Positions 31,543 through 39,454 of a stretch of DNA of 64,000 bases are shown in pieces (position 1 is the stretch's first letter; each line of letters begins with the position of its first letter). Source of the stretch: Curtobacterium citreum (GTDB taxonomy: Bacteria; Actinomycetota; Actinomycetes; Actinomycetales; Microbacteriaceae); assembly GCF_006715175.1 (NCBI RefSeq), contig NZ_VFMQ01000001.1:930001-994000 (forward strand), in the 5' to 3' direction. The notes under the pieces are model-generated. The model searched no databases. It was not told where the DNA came from and saw nothing but the letters and a program-made list of their open reading frames with translations. A program made the translations under genes and the position numbers.

Positions 31543-33159
31543 TCAGTCCGCGCTGACCTGCACGGTGTGCCATCCCGTTGCGCCGTTCGGCGCCGGAGGC
31601 CGCTCGACGCTCGTCTGCACCTGCCCGTCGGTCCCCGTGGCGCGGACCTGCAGCCGGTGCGACCCGGCCGTCGGGGTCCACCGCCACACCCACTGCCGCC
31701 AGGTGTCGGCGGACGCCGAGTCGGCCAGGGTCGCGTCCTGCCACTCGCCGTCGTCGACCCGGACCTGCACGCCCTTCACCCCGTGGTGCGGCTGCCAGGC
31801 GACACCCGCAACGGCGACGGTCTTCCCCGCCGTGAGCGATGCCCCATCCCGAGGCGTGTCGATCCGCGACTCGAGCTTCACCGGACCGCGCTCCGACCAG
31901 CCACGCGGGGTCCAGTACCCCTGCGCGTCCGAGAATCGGGTGACCTCGAGCTCGTTCACCCACTTCGTCGCGGAGACGTACCCGAACAGGCCGGGCACGA
32001 CCATCCGGACCGGGAACCCGTGCTCGGGCGGGAGCGGCTCGCCGTTCATCCCGACGGCGAGCATCGCGGCGGTGTCGGGGTCCTGCAGCACGTCGAGGGG
32101 CGTCCCGGCCGAGAAGCCGTCGACGCTCCGGGACAGCACCATGTCGGCGCCGTCGCGGACCCCCGCCCGCGCCAGGAGTTCGCGGATCGGGTACCCGAGC
32201 CACAGCGCGTTGCCGATCAGGTCCCCGCCGACCTCGTTCGAGACGCAGCTCAGGGTCGCCATGTGTTCCTCGAGCGGGAGCGCCAGCAGTTCGTCCCAGG
32301 TCAGCTCGACCTCACGCTCGACCGCGCCGTGGATCCGCAGCTTCCACTGCGCCGGGTCGACCGACGGCACGCGCAGGGCGGTGTCGATCCGGTAGAAGTC
32401 GGCGTTCGGGGTGACGTACGGCGTGATCCCGGACACGTCGAGGGACGCCCCGGCGGGGACGGGCGTCGCCGTGGTCGCGGGCTGCGGCAGGCGGATCGCC
32501 CGCCGTGCAGTCGCGGCCGCCTGCATCGCCGAGGTCCCGAGGCGGGACGCGCCACCGACCACGACCGCGGCGACGGCGGTCGCCGCACCCCACACCAGGA
32601 AGGTGCGACGTTCGGTCGCCGCCGGTCTGGGCGAGGCCGACGGGACGGCTGCTGCGGCTTCCCACCGCCGGAGCCGACGGAGGAGCAGGCGCAGTACGAC
32701 GATCGCTGCGACCACGCCGAGGACGCTCGGCAGCCCGTCCCACGTGCCGCTGCCCGACCGCGTGGTGACGGCCGCGAGCGACAGCGCACCACCGACCGCG
32801 AACACGAGCGCCCCGAACGGCGGACGTCGACGTTCGAGGACGCCCGCGCCGGCGCTGATGCCCGCCGTGACGACGGCCATCAGGACGAAGAGCGCGGCCT
32901 TGTCCCCGGTGCCGAACAGCCCGACCATGAGGTCCTTCGCAGCGGGCGGAGCGAGGTCGATGACGGCGGAACCGACGGCGACGAGCGGACTGCCGGCGCC
33001 ACCGAGCAGCAGCGCACCGAACTCGGCGACGGCCAGGAACGCGACGACGGCCACGATCCCGCACGCGGCGGCCCACCCGGCCGGGCGGCGGACGGAGGTC
33101 CCCGGCGGGAGCGGCTCGGCAGCGGGTGCGGAGGAGGCGGAGGGTGGTGCGGTGCTCAC
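31543..33159 (-). CDS. Membrane-anchored sulfite-oxidase-family molybdopterin enzyme
   Basis: A 538-residue protein. Residues about 20-165 hold four predicted membrane segments. A twin-arginine-like motif TERRTFLVWGAATA (Arg184-Arg185) precedes a fifth hydrophobic segment. The rest is the sulfite oxidase fold: molybdopterin domain with molybdenum ligand Cys305 in ATLSCVSNEVGG, then the dimerisation-like domain (from about 430). The catalytic part would therefore be outside the membrane. GTG 33159 is preceded by TACGCT and six bases (leaderless signature). Substrate may be sulfite or an oxidised methionine/S- or N-oxide; no haem partner is adjacent. Confidence 0.87.
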   Translation of the reverse strand: MSTAPPSASSAPAAEPLPPGTSVRRPAGWAAACGIVAVVAFLAVAEFGALLLGGAGSPLVAVGSAVIDLAPPAAKDLMVGLFGTGDKAALFVLMAVVTAGISAGAGVLERRRPPFGALVFAVGGALSLAAVTTRSGSGTWDGLPSVLGVVAAIVVLRLLLRRLRRWEAAAAVPSASPRPAATERRTFLVWGAATAVAAVVVGGASRLGTSAMQAAATARRAIRLPQPATTATPVPAGASLDVSGITPYVTPNADFYRIDTALRVPSVDPAQWKLRIHGAVEREVELTWDELLALPLEEHMATLSCVSNEVGGDLIGNALWLGYPIRELLARAGVRDGADMVLSRSVDGFSAGTPLDVLQDPDTAAMLAVGMNGEPLPPEHGFPVRMVVPGLFGYVSATKWVNELEVTRFSDAQGYWTPRGWSERGPVKLESRIDTPRDGASLTAGKTVAVAGVAWQPHHGVKGVQVRVDDGEWQDATLADSASADTWRQWVWRWTPTAGSHRLQVRATGTDGQVQTSVERPPAPNGATGWHTVQVSAD

Positions 33160-33165
33160 CCGTGC

Positions 33166-33171
33166 AGCGTA
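33166..33171 (-). promoter_or_regulatory. Leaderless -10 box TACGCT
   Basis: On the minus strand TACGCT ends six bases before GTG 33159 of the molybdoenzyme gene. Confidence 0.5.
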
Positions 33172-33327
33172 GGTCGGCAGGCCGCCGACGGGCTGACAGG
33201 CGGCCGGACGGTGGACGGGCGCCGGCGGCCGACCTGCTGGGGTGGAGCGGGGCTTCCCCGGGCGTTCATCACCTCGTTCCCCGGAACGGGCCAGCGCGGC
33301 GACGCCGGACCGTGCGAGGATCGGGAT

Positions 33328-34077
33328 GTGCTGAGCCGACCCGACCGCGTGCCGCGTCGGCAGCGTGCGCAGCAGCGGGCCCAGGAACGAGCCCAGGAAC
33401 GAGCCCAGCAGCGAGCACAGCGACGTGCACAGCGGCGGTCCCGCCCGGCGGTGTCGGTCGCCCGACGCTTCGCCGCCCTGCGCTGGACGATCGTGGGGAT
33501 CTGGGTCGCCCTGCTCGTCACCCGCATCGTGGTGTCCACCACCGCGCCGGAGTCCGACCTGTCGTACTTCGGGGTGCTCGAGGCGGTCGCGATCACCGGC
33601 GGCCTGGTCCTCATCGCCGTCGCGGTCCTCCGGGCCAGGGCGATCCGACGGCGCCGTGCCGACGAGGCCCTCGCGCTCGCGATCCGGCGCATCGACCCGA
33701 CCGTCTGGCTCGTCCCCTCGGTACCGACCCAGGAGCTCCGCGACGCCGTGCACGATGCCCGGCCCGAGGCAGCGCTCGGGCAGCGGGTCACCTGGGCGTT
33801 CGGCGCCACCGAGGCGTCGCTCTGGGAACTCGAGGAGCGCCGCGCGACCCGGCTGCTCGTGATCCGCTGGAGCCGGATGGTGCACGTCGGACTCGAGGAC
33901 GTCGTCGGGGAACGGAGCGCCACGGCGATCGCGCTGCACTACGTCCGGCCGGACGACACGACCGCGGTCGCCACGTTCTTCGTCCGCTCGGCTCCGGGGT
34001 CGCAGCGCCTGCTCGGCCGTGGTCCGCGGCTCGAGCGGCTCGTCGCCGACCTGGCCCGCGAGCGCATCGTCGCCTGA
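33328..34077 (+). CDS. Membrane protein of unknown function with a 4-residue tandem repeat (249 aa)
   Basis: Residues about 12-36 consist of a 4-residue repeat (RAQQ, RAQE, RAQE, RAQQ, RAQR) encoded by 12-bp tandem units at 33361-33432, giving a highly basic cytoplasmic N terminus. Two predicted membrane segments follow (about 50-70 and 80-103). The C-terminal half is soluble (WLVPSVPTQELRDAVHDARP, LLVIRWSRMVHVGLEDVV) with no recognised family. GTG 33328 has GAGGA nearby, and GAGGAT ends six bases upstream. It is divergent from the molybdoenzyme and convergent with gnd. Confidence 0.7.
   Translation: MLSRPDRVPRRQRAQQRAQERAQERAQQRAQRRAQRRSRPAVSVARRFAALRWTIVGIWVALLVTRIVVSTTAPESDLSYFGVLEAVAITGGLVLIAVAVLRARAIRRRRADEALALAIRRIDPTVWLVPSVPTQELRDAVHDARPEAALGQRVTWAFGATEASLWELEERRATRLLVIRWSRMVHVGLEDVVGERSATAIALHYVRPDDTTAVATFFVRSAPGSQRLLGRGPRLERLVADLARERIVA
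33361..33432 (+). repeat. 12-bp tandem repeat inside the 249-aa membrane protein gene
   Basis: Six units of the type CAGGAACGAGCC or CAGCAGCGGGCC follow each other in frame. The third and fourth are nearly identical. Copy number could vary between strains without shifting the frame. Confidence 0.75.
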
Positions 34078-34099
34078 ACGACCAGACACAGGCACGGGA

Positions 34100-34129
34100 A
34101 CGGGCGAGGAGCCTGCGCTCCCCGCCCGT
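34100..34129. terminator. Bidirectional terminator hairpin
   Basis: Arms ACGGGCGAGGAGC (34100-34112) and GCTCCCCGCCCGT (34117-34129), one mismatch, loop CTGC. It lies in the 69-bp gap between the convergent membrane protein and gnd genes. Confidence 0.7.
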
Positions 34130-34146
34130 CGGCCGGTCCGGACCCG

Positions 34147-35604
34147 TCAGTGCGTCGACGGCTCCTGTTCGACCTCGCGCCGGTCGTCGTCGGACCACAG
34201 CGTGTGGAACGTGCCGTCCTTGTCGATGCGCTGGTAGGTGTGCGCCCCGAAGAAGTCACGCTGCCCCTGGATCAGCGCCGCGGGGAGCCGGTCCGAGGCG
34301 AGGGAGTCGTAGTACGCCAGCGCCGACGAGAAGCCCGGCGCCGGGATCCCGGACGCGACCGCGATGCCGACGATCCGCCGCCAGGCCGCTTCGCCCTCGG
34401 CGACGGCGTCCGCGAAGTACGGGTCGACCAGCAGCGACTCGAGCGCCGGGTTCTTGTCGTACGCCTCGACGATGCGGTTGAGGAACTGCGCCCGGATGAT
34501 GCAGCCACCGCGCCAGATCTTCGCGACCGCGCCCAGGTCGATGTCCCAGTCGTACTCCTCGGCGCCGGCGATGATGAGGTCGAAGCCCTGCGCGTACGCG
34601 ACGACCTTCGATGCGTACAGCGCCGCACGGACGTCGTCGGCGAACGAGTCCGGCACCTCGGCGATGTCCGGTCGGTTCTCCACGCTCCGCTGCACCGCGG
34701 CACGCTGGGTCGGCTTCGACGACACCGCACGGGCGAAGACCGCCTCGCCGATGCCCGACACCGGGATGCCCAGACCAACGGCGTTCTGCACGGTCCAGAC
34801 GCCGGTGCCCTTGGAGCCGGCCTCGTCCCGGATGACGTCGACGAGCGGCTTCCCGGTGTCGGCGTCCTGCTGCTTGAGGACCTCGCCGGTGATCTCGATC
34901 AGGTACGACTCCAGGTCGCCCTTGTTCCACTCGTCGAACACCTGCACGAGCTGCTCGACGGAGTACCCGCCGACGCGACGGAGCAGGTCGTAGGACTCCG
35001 CGATGAGCTGCATGTCGGCGTACTCGATGCCGTTGTGCACCATCTTCACGAAGTGGCCGGCGCCGTCGGAGCCGATGTGCGTCACACACGGCTCGCCCTC
35101 GGCCACGGCGGCGATCGACTTCAGGATCGGTCCGAGGGTCTCCCAGGCCTCCTTCGAGCCGCCGGGCATGATCGACGGGCCGTTGAGCGCGCCTTCTTCG
35201 CCGCCGGAGATGCCGGTACCGACGAAGTTCAGGCCTTTCTCGCGCAGGTCGTGCTCGCGACGGATGGTGTCGTGGAAGTTCGCGTTGCCGCCGTCCACGA
35301 TGATGTCGCCCTCCTCGAACCGCTCCGCGAGCTGGTCGATGACGGCGTCGGTGCCCTTGCCGGCCTGCACCATGATGATCGCGGTCCGGGGCTTCGACAG
35401 CGACGCGACGAACCCGTCGATGTCCTCTGATGCGATGAACCCGGCGTCGCCGTGTTCCTGCATGAGTTCCTCGGTCCGGGCGTAGGTGCGGTTGTAGACC
35501 GCGACCGTGTTGCCCTCGCGCGAGGCGAGGTTGCGTGCGAGGTTCGAGCCCATCACCGCGAGGCCGATGACCCCGATGTTCGCCTGTCCGTCGTGCTCTG
35601 CCAC
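34147..35604 (-). CDS. gnd: 6-phosphogluconate dehydrogenase, decarboxylating
   Basis: A 485-residue long-form 6PGDH producing ribulose 5-phosphate, CO2 and NADPH. The Rossmann domain begins IGVIGLAVMGSNLARNLA. The catalytic region shows GISGGEEGALNGPSIMPGG and the Lys/Asn signature KMVHNGIEYADMQLIAE. The C-terminal tail AHTYQRIDKDGTFHTLW matches the family. GTG 35604 follows AAGGAG. A TAGGTT box lies at 35638-35643. It is divergent from gluconokinase, whose product is its substrate, so gluconate can enter the oxidative pentose phosphate route. Confidence 0.96.
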   Translation of the reverse strand: MAEHDGQANIGVIGLAVMGSNLARNLASREGNTVAVYNRTYARTEELMQEHGDAGFIASEDIDGFVASLSKPRTAIIMVQAGKGTDAVIDQLAERFEEGDIIVDGGNANFHDTIRREHDLREKGLNFVGTGISGGEEGALNGPSIMPGGSKEAWETLGPILKSIAAVAEGEPCVTHIGSDGAGHFVKMVHNGIEYADMQLIAESYDLLRRVGGYSVEQLVQVFDEWNKGDLESYLIEITGEVLKQQDADTGKPLVDVIRDEAGSKGTGVWTVQNAVGLGIPVSGIGEAVFARAVSSKPTQRAAVQRSVENRPDIAEVPDSFADDVRAALYASKVVAYAQGFDLIIAGAEEYDWDIDLGAVAKIWRGGCIIRAQFLNRIVEAYDKNPALESLLVDPYFADAVAEGEAAWRRIVGIAVASGIPAPGFSSALAYYDSLASDRLPAALIQGQRDFFGAHTYQRIDKDGTFHTLWSDDDRREVEQEPSTH

Positions 35605-35637
35605 CTGGGTCTCCTTCGTCCTGGATGTTCGGTGCCC

Positions 35638-35643
35638 AACCTA
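35638..35643 (-). promoter_or_regulatory. Candidate -10 box of gnd (TAGGTT)
   Basis: TAGGTT on the minus strand lies 33 bases upstream of GTG 35604, giving a leader of about 27 bases that holds the AAGGAG site. No convincing -35 box is seen. Confidence 0.35.
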
Positions 35644-35706
35644 CGAGCCGGACCCTGGGGTCGCACGAGTGTGACGGCAACTGGGGACGGGAATCGGACG
35701 TGCTCC

Positions 35707-35712
35707 TACTGT
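35707..35712 (+). promoter_or_regulatory. Leaderless -10 box TACTGT
   Basis: TACTGT ends six bases before ATG 35719 of gluconokinase; the six bases GGAGGG also look like a ribosome site. Confidence 0.45.
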
Positions 35713-35718
35713 GGAGGG

Positions 35719-36258
35719 ATGAACGACGTCGCCGTCCTCCCGCCCGTGCTCGTGATGGGGGTCTCCGGCTCCGGCAAGTCGACGATCGGACAGGCGCTCG
35801 CCGACGCCCTCGCCGGTCAGGGGCAGCCGAGCGAGTTCGTCGACGCGGACGACCTGCACCCCGCCGCGAACAAGGAGAAGATGCGGCAGGGCACGCCGCT
35901 GACCGACGAGGACCGCTGGCCGTGGCTCGACGCCTGCGCGGCCAGGATCGCGGCGGTGCAGGCCTCGGGTCGCCGCTGCGTGATGGCGAACTCGGCGCTC
36001 AAGCGCGTGTACCGGGACCGGCTCCGGTCCGCCGCCCCGGACCTGGTCATCGCCTTCCTCGACGGCTCGCACGACCTCATCGCCGAGCGGCAGTCGCACC
36101 GGCACCACGAGTACATGCCGACGTCGCTGCTCGACTCGCAGTTCGCGACGCTCGAGCGGCCGGAGCCCGACGAGGCCGCCGTCGCGGTGTCGATCGACGG
36201 CTCCGTCGACGACACCGTGGCGACGATCAGGTCGGCGCTGTCGGTCACCTCCGGCTGA
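35719..36258 (+). CDS. gntK: Gluconokinase
   Basis: A 179-residue GntK-type kinase that phosphorylates gluconate to 6-phosphogluconate. The Walker A motif is LVMGVSGSGKSTIG near the N terminus, followed by FVDADDLHPAANKEKMRQGTPL and DEDRWPWLDA, all typical for gluconate binding. SHRHHEYMPTSLLDSQFATLE forms the lid region. It is divergent from gnd across 114 bp. Its last 14 bases overlap the end of the convergent SHOCT gene. Confidence 0.94.
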   Translation: MNDVAVLPPVLVMGVSGSGKSTIGQALADALAGQGQPSEFVDADDLHPAANKEKMRQGTPLTDEDRWPWLDACAARIAAVQASGRRCVMANSALKRVYRDRLRSAAPDLVIAFLDGSHDLIAERQSHRHHEYMPTSLLDSQFATLERPEPDEAAVAVSIDGSVDDTVATIRSALSVTSG

Positions 36259-36493
36259 GCTCGGCGAGCCGCCCGCGGTACTCCTCGGCGTCGATGTCGC
36301 CCCGGGCGAAACGGTCCGCGAGCACGGACCGGGCATCGGAGCGCGCCCGCCAGGACCCGCGGCGGAGGACGCCGAAGACGACGCCGAGCGCCACGAGCGC
36401 CAGGAAGAAGAACAGCGGGAGCGCGAGGAACGGGAAGCCGGGTCCGTGGGCGTACGGACCGACGGCGGCGGTGGACGAGAGTGCGGGGATCAC
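36245..36493 (-). CDS. Small membrane protein with C-terminal SHOCT motif (82 aa)
   Basis: Eighty-two residues. One strong membrane segment (about 19-44, FPFLALPLFFFLALVALGVV) is followed by a SHOCT-type helical motif, LADRFARGDIDAEEYRGRLAEL, which is usual for short C-terminal oligomerisation domains. GTG 36493 is chosen because AGGAGG lies six bases upstream. The gene overlaps the 3' end of gntK by 14 bp in convergent orientation. Function unknown. Confidence 0.75.
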   Translation of the reverse strand: MIPALSSTAAVGPYAHGPGFPFLALPLFFFLALVALGVVFGVLRRGSWRARSDARSVLADRFARGDIDAEEYRGRLAELSRR

Positions 36494-36695
36494 GATGGCC
36501 TCCTGTGGTTGCGTGGTCGTCGCTGGTGCGACAGGACGAGCCTCCGGCCTGGAGGCACGGCGCGCGTCCGCCGACCGGGCCCACTTCCGGCTGCTCCCGC
36601 AGTCGCGACGACGCCACTCCTGCACAGGCGACTCCGCCCGGGGGAGTAGTCCACAGATGGTGCGGCGGCCCGACGCCCCGGCGCGCTGCCGCCCC

Positions 36696-36701
36696 TAGGC
36701 T
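36696..36701 (+). promoter_or_regulatory. Leaderless -10 box TAGGCT
   Basis: TAGGCT ends six bases before GTG 36708 of the histidine kinase gene. The remaining 36494-36695 gap holds only a small GCCTCC/GGAGGC hairpin near 36542-36558. Confidence 0.5.
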
Positions 36702-36707
36702 CGCCCC

Positions 36708-38000
36708 GTGACCACCGACGCCCCCGCTCCGACCACCGGCGATCGCCGCCGGTCCTCGGGGAGCCCGCGGTTCGCCCGCGTCGGTCGGGTGCTCCCCGTC
36801 GCGGTCGTGCAGGTCGCCGGGACCCTGCTCGCGTCGCGCATCAGCGGCGGACCCCCGCGAGGGCAACGTCCCCCCTGGGCGGGCGCCGGCGTCGTGGTCG
36901 AGCCCGTGGACGTCGTCCCGCTCGCGGTCGTGCTGCTCGTGGCGGGCGTGCTCGTGCTGCCCTGGCGATGGTCGTTCCCGCGGAGCGTCCTCGCCGTCAC
37001 GCTCGCGACGACCGTGGGGTACGCCCTGCTGGTGTCGCCCCGCGGCCCGTTCGTGGCGGCGCTGACGATGGCGATGGCGAACGCCTGGTTCCGCGGGCAC
37101 CGGCGCTCGGTCCTCGCCGCGGCGGTCGTCGCCGTCGGGCTGCTGCCGTCCGCCGACCTGCTGACGGCTCGATCGCCCCTGTACAGCATCGACGCCGCCG
37201 TCCTCGCGCTCGCCTGGGTGACCGTGACGATCGTCGTCACCGAACTCGCCCGTGTCCGTCTCGAACGGGTCGCCGAGCGTCGGCGTGCCCGGGCCGAGGC
37301 CGAGCAGCAGCGCGCCAGGGACGAGCGCGTCCGGATCGCGCGGGAGCTGCACGACTCGGTCGCGCACAGCATGTCGCTCATCAACCTGCAGGCAGGGGTG
37401 GCGCTGCACCTCGGCGCGACCCTGCCTCCGGGGACGCGGGACTCACTGACGAGCATCCGGGACACCAGCCGCGAAGCCCTCGTCGAACTCCGGACGATCC
37501 TGGGGGTGTTGCGCTCGGCGGACGGCGCCGGTCCCGACCCCGACGGCCGGGTCGTGCCGGAGCGGAACCCGGTGCCGGGGCTCGACCGGGTCCCGGACCT
37601 CGTCGACCGTGCGCGGGCGGCGGGCATCGACGTGACCGCACGGGTCGAGGGCGACCCGACGACCGTCGGCGGCGTGGTGGACCGCAACGCCTTCCGGATC
37701 GTGCAGGAGTCCGTGACGAACGTGATGAAGCACGCGCCGGGCCACCGCGTCGACGTCACCGTCTCGGTGGGCGCCGAGGTGCTCGACCTCGTCGTCCAGG
37801 ACCACCCGCTGCCCGGAGCCGTCCAGCGGTCGACCCGGCTCGGGGAGTCGGGCAACGGGCTCATCGGGATGCGCGAGCGCGCCGACGCGGTGGGCGGCAC
37901 GATGACGGCCGGACCGACCCCGGACGGCGGGTGGCGGGTGGCCGCGCGCCTGCCCGTGCCGACGAACCGGCCACCAGACCGATCCGAGGAGCCAGCATGA
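36708..38000 (+). CDS. Sensor histidine kinase (NarL/DesK type)
   Basis: A 430-residue membrane sensor. Four to five predicted membrane segments (about residues 23-180) without a large extracellular domain suggest sensing in or at the membrane. The HisKA_3 dimerisation helix carries His215 in RIARELHDSVAHSMSL, preceded by a coiled coil. The ATPase domain shows RIVQESVTNVMKHA (N box) and GNGLIGMRERADAVGG (G box). It overlaps the response-regulator start (ATGA), forming a two-component pair. Leaderless start likely. The signal is unknown. Confidence 0.92.
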   Translation: MTTDAPAPTTGDRRRSSGSPRFARVGRVLPVAVVQVAGTLLASRISGGPPRGQRPPWAGAGVVVEPVDVVPLAVVLLVAGVLVLPWRWSFPRSVLAVTLATTVGYALLVSPRGPFVAALTMAMANAWFRGHRRSVLAAAVVAVGLLPSADLLTARSPLYSIDAAVLALAWVTVTIVVTELARVRLERVAERRRARAEAEQQRARDERVRIARELHDSVAHSMSLINLQAGVALHLGATLPPGTRDSLTSIRDTSREALVELRTILGVLRSADGAGPDPDGRVVPERNPVPGLDRVPDLVDRARAAGIDVTARVEGDPTTVGGVVDRNAFRIVQESVTNVMKHAPGHRVDVTVSVGAEVLDLVVQDHPLPGAVQRSTRLGESGNGLIGMRERADAVGGTMTAGPTPDGGWRVAARLPVPTNRPPDRSEEPA

Positions 38001-38743
38001 CCGACCCGAGCCCCGCAGGCCCGAGCCCCGCAGGCCCGACTTCCGCAGGTTCGACCCCTGCCGACGATGGGGGCGAGCAGATCCGCGTCCTGCTCGTCGA
38101 CGACCAGGTGCTCGTCCGGGCTGGGCTCCGCGCGCTCGTCGACGCCGAACCGGGCATGACGGTGGTCGGCGACGCGGGCGACGGCGACGCCGCGGTCGAC
38201 GCCGTCCGTCGGGAGCGTCCGGACGTGGTCCTCATGGACATCCGCATGCCGGGCTCCGACGGCCTCGAGGCGACGAGACGCATCGCCGCGGACCCGGAGC
38301 TCGACAGCGTTCACGTCGTCGTCCTCACCACCTTCGAGGAGGACGCCTACGTGTTCGAGGCGATCCGCGGTGGTGCCGCCGGCTTCCTCGTGAAGGACAC
38401 CGAGCCCGCGGAGCTCCTCCGGGCGATCCGCACCGTGCAGGCGGGGGAGTCCCTGCTGTCCCCGGGGGCGACCCGGTCCCTCGTCGCCGCCTACGCCGCG
38501 CACGCGAAGCCGAGCGCCCTCGCCCCGTCGCTCGACGTGCTGACGGAGCGGGAACGCGAGGTCATGCAGCTCGTCGCCCTCGGACTCACCAACACCGAGA
38601 TCGCCGAGCGCCTGTTCGTCAGCCCGATGACCACGAAGACCCATGTGGCCCGCGCGATGATCAAGCTCGGCGCCCGCGACCGCGCTCAGCTCGTCGTCTT
38701 CGCCTACGAGACCGGCCTGGCCACCCCCGGCTGGCAGCCCTGA
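37997..38743 (+). CDS. LuxR/NarL-family response regulator
   Basis: A 248-residue regulator. A 30-residue N-terminal extension contains three 5-residue repeats (PSPAG, PSPAG, PTSAG) encoded by 15-bp units, unusual for this family. The receiver domain begins IRVLLVDDQVLVRAGL, with phospho-acceptor Asp81 in VLMDIRMPG and the conserved Lys in FLVKDTEP. The LuxR HTH is LTEREREVMQLVALGLTNTE to KTHVARAMIKLGARDR. It is encoded with its kinase; a start nearer the receiver domain is possible but has no ribosome site. Confidence 0.93.
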   Translation: MTDPSPAGPSPAGPTSAGSTPADDGGEQIRVLLVDDQVLVRAGLRALVDAEPGMTVVGDAGDGDAAVDAVRRERPDVVLMDIRMPGSDGLEATRRIAADPELDSVHVVVLTTFEEDAYVFEAIRGGAAGFLVKDTEPAELLRAIRTVQAGESLLSPGATRSLVAAYAAHAKPSALAPSLDVLTEREREVMQLVALGLTNTEIAERLFVSPMTTKTHVARAMIKLGARDRAQLVVFAYETGLATPGWQP

Positions 38744-38771
38744 CGACCACCTGCCGCGACGGCGGGCGACA

Positions 38772-39404
38772 TCACCCCGCCCGCACCGCGCTGACCGCCA
38801 GGTGCGGCCGCACCCCCTCGTCCTCGCGCTCCCGCACGTCGACGACGGTGAACCCCGCGTCCTCGACCGCCGCGACCAGGCGCTCCTCCGGCCACCGCCA
38901 CGCCGTCGTCACCGCGTGGTCGAACGGCTCCAGGACGGCACCGGCGAAGGCGCCGACGAGCAGCCCGCCACCGGCGTCGAGCACCCGGTGGAACTCCGCG
39001 AGGGCGACCGGGACGGCATCCGGCTCGTGGTGCACGAGCGAGTACCACGAGAGCACCCCGCCCACGCTCCCGGCCGGCAGCCCGGTCGACTCGAGCGTGG
39101 CCCGGCGCACCTCCACGTCCGGAGCCGTCCGCCGCGCGATCGCGACGAACGCCGGGACCGCGTCGAGCCCGACGACCCGGTGTCCGAGCCCGGCCAGGTG
39201 TGCGGTCCAGTGCCCGGGCCCGCATCCGGCGTCGACCACGACGCCGTGGCAGCCGGCCGCCCACTGCTCGACGTGGGTCCGGTCCGCCACGTGCACGGCC
39301 TCCATCGACCCGAGCACGGCCGCGTACTCGTCCGCCCGGGCGGCGTACGCCCGCTGCACCCGCTCGTCCGCCCGCTGCACCCGCGAAGCCGCCCGCTCGA
39401 CCAT
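38772..39404 (-). CDS. Class I SAM-dependent methyltransferase
   Basis: A 210-residue small-molecule methyltransferase of the Methyltransf_11/25 type. SAM motif I is VVVDAGCGPGHWTAHLA (about residue 51), motif II has VVGLDAVPAFV, and SVGGVLSWYSLVHHEPD is the usual post-II region. ATG 39404 is preceded by TACGGT and six bases (leaderless signature). The N-terminal RVQRADERVQRAYAARADEY is helical. It is convergent with the response regulator and followed downstream by no partner. Substrate unknown. Confidence 0.87.
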   Translation of the reverse strand: MVERAASRVQRADERVQRAYAARADEYAAVLGSMEAVHVADRTHVEQWAAGCHGVVVDAGCGPGHWTAHLAGLGHRVVGLDAVPAFVAIARRTAPDVEVRRATLESTGLPAGSVGGVLSWYSLVHHEPDAVPVALAEFHRVLDAGGGLLVGAFAGAVLEPFDHAVTTAWRWPEERLVAAVEDAGFTVVDVREREDEGVRPHLAVSAVRAG

Positions 39405-39410
39405 CCGACG

Positions 39411-39416
39411 ACCGTA
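39411..39416 (-). promoter_or_regulatory. Leaderless -10 box TACGGT
   Basis: On the minus strand TACGGT ends six bases before ATG 39404. Confidence 0.5.
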
Positions 39417-39454
39417 CCCGTCGGCCGCCGGATCGGCCGGCGACGAGCACCGGG

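Noticed and set aside
36533..36640. A further family-A palindrome copy (CTGGAGGCACGG)
   Set aside because: Only a short half-match exists and the mirrored arm is missing; the small stem there is unrelated.
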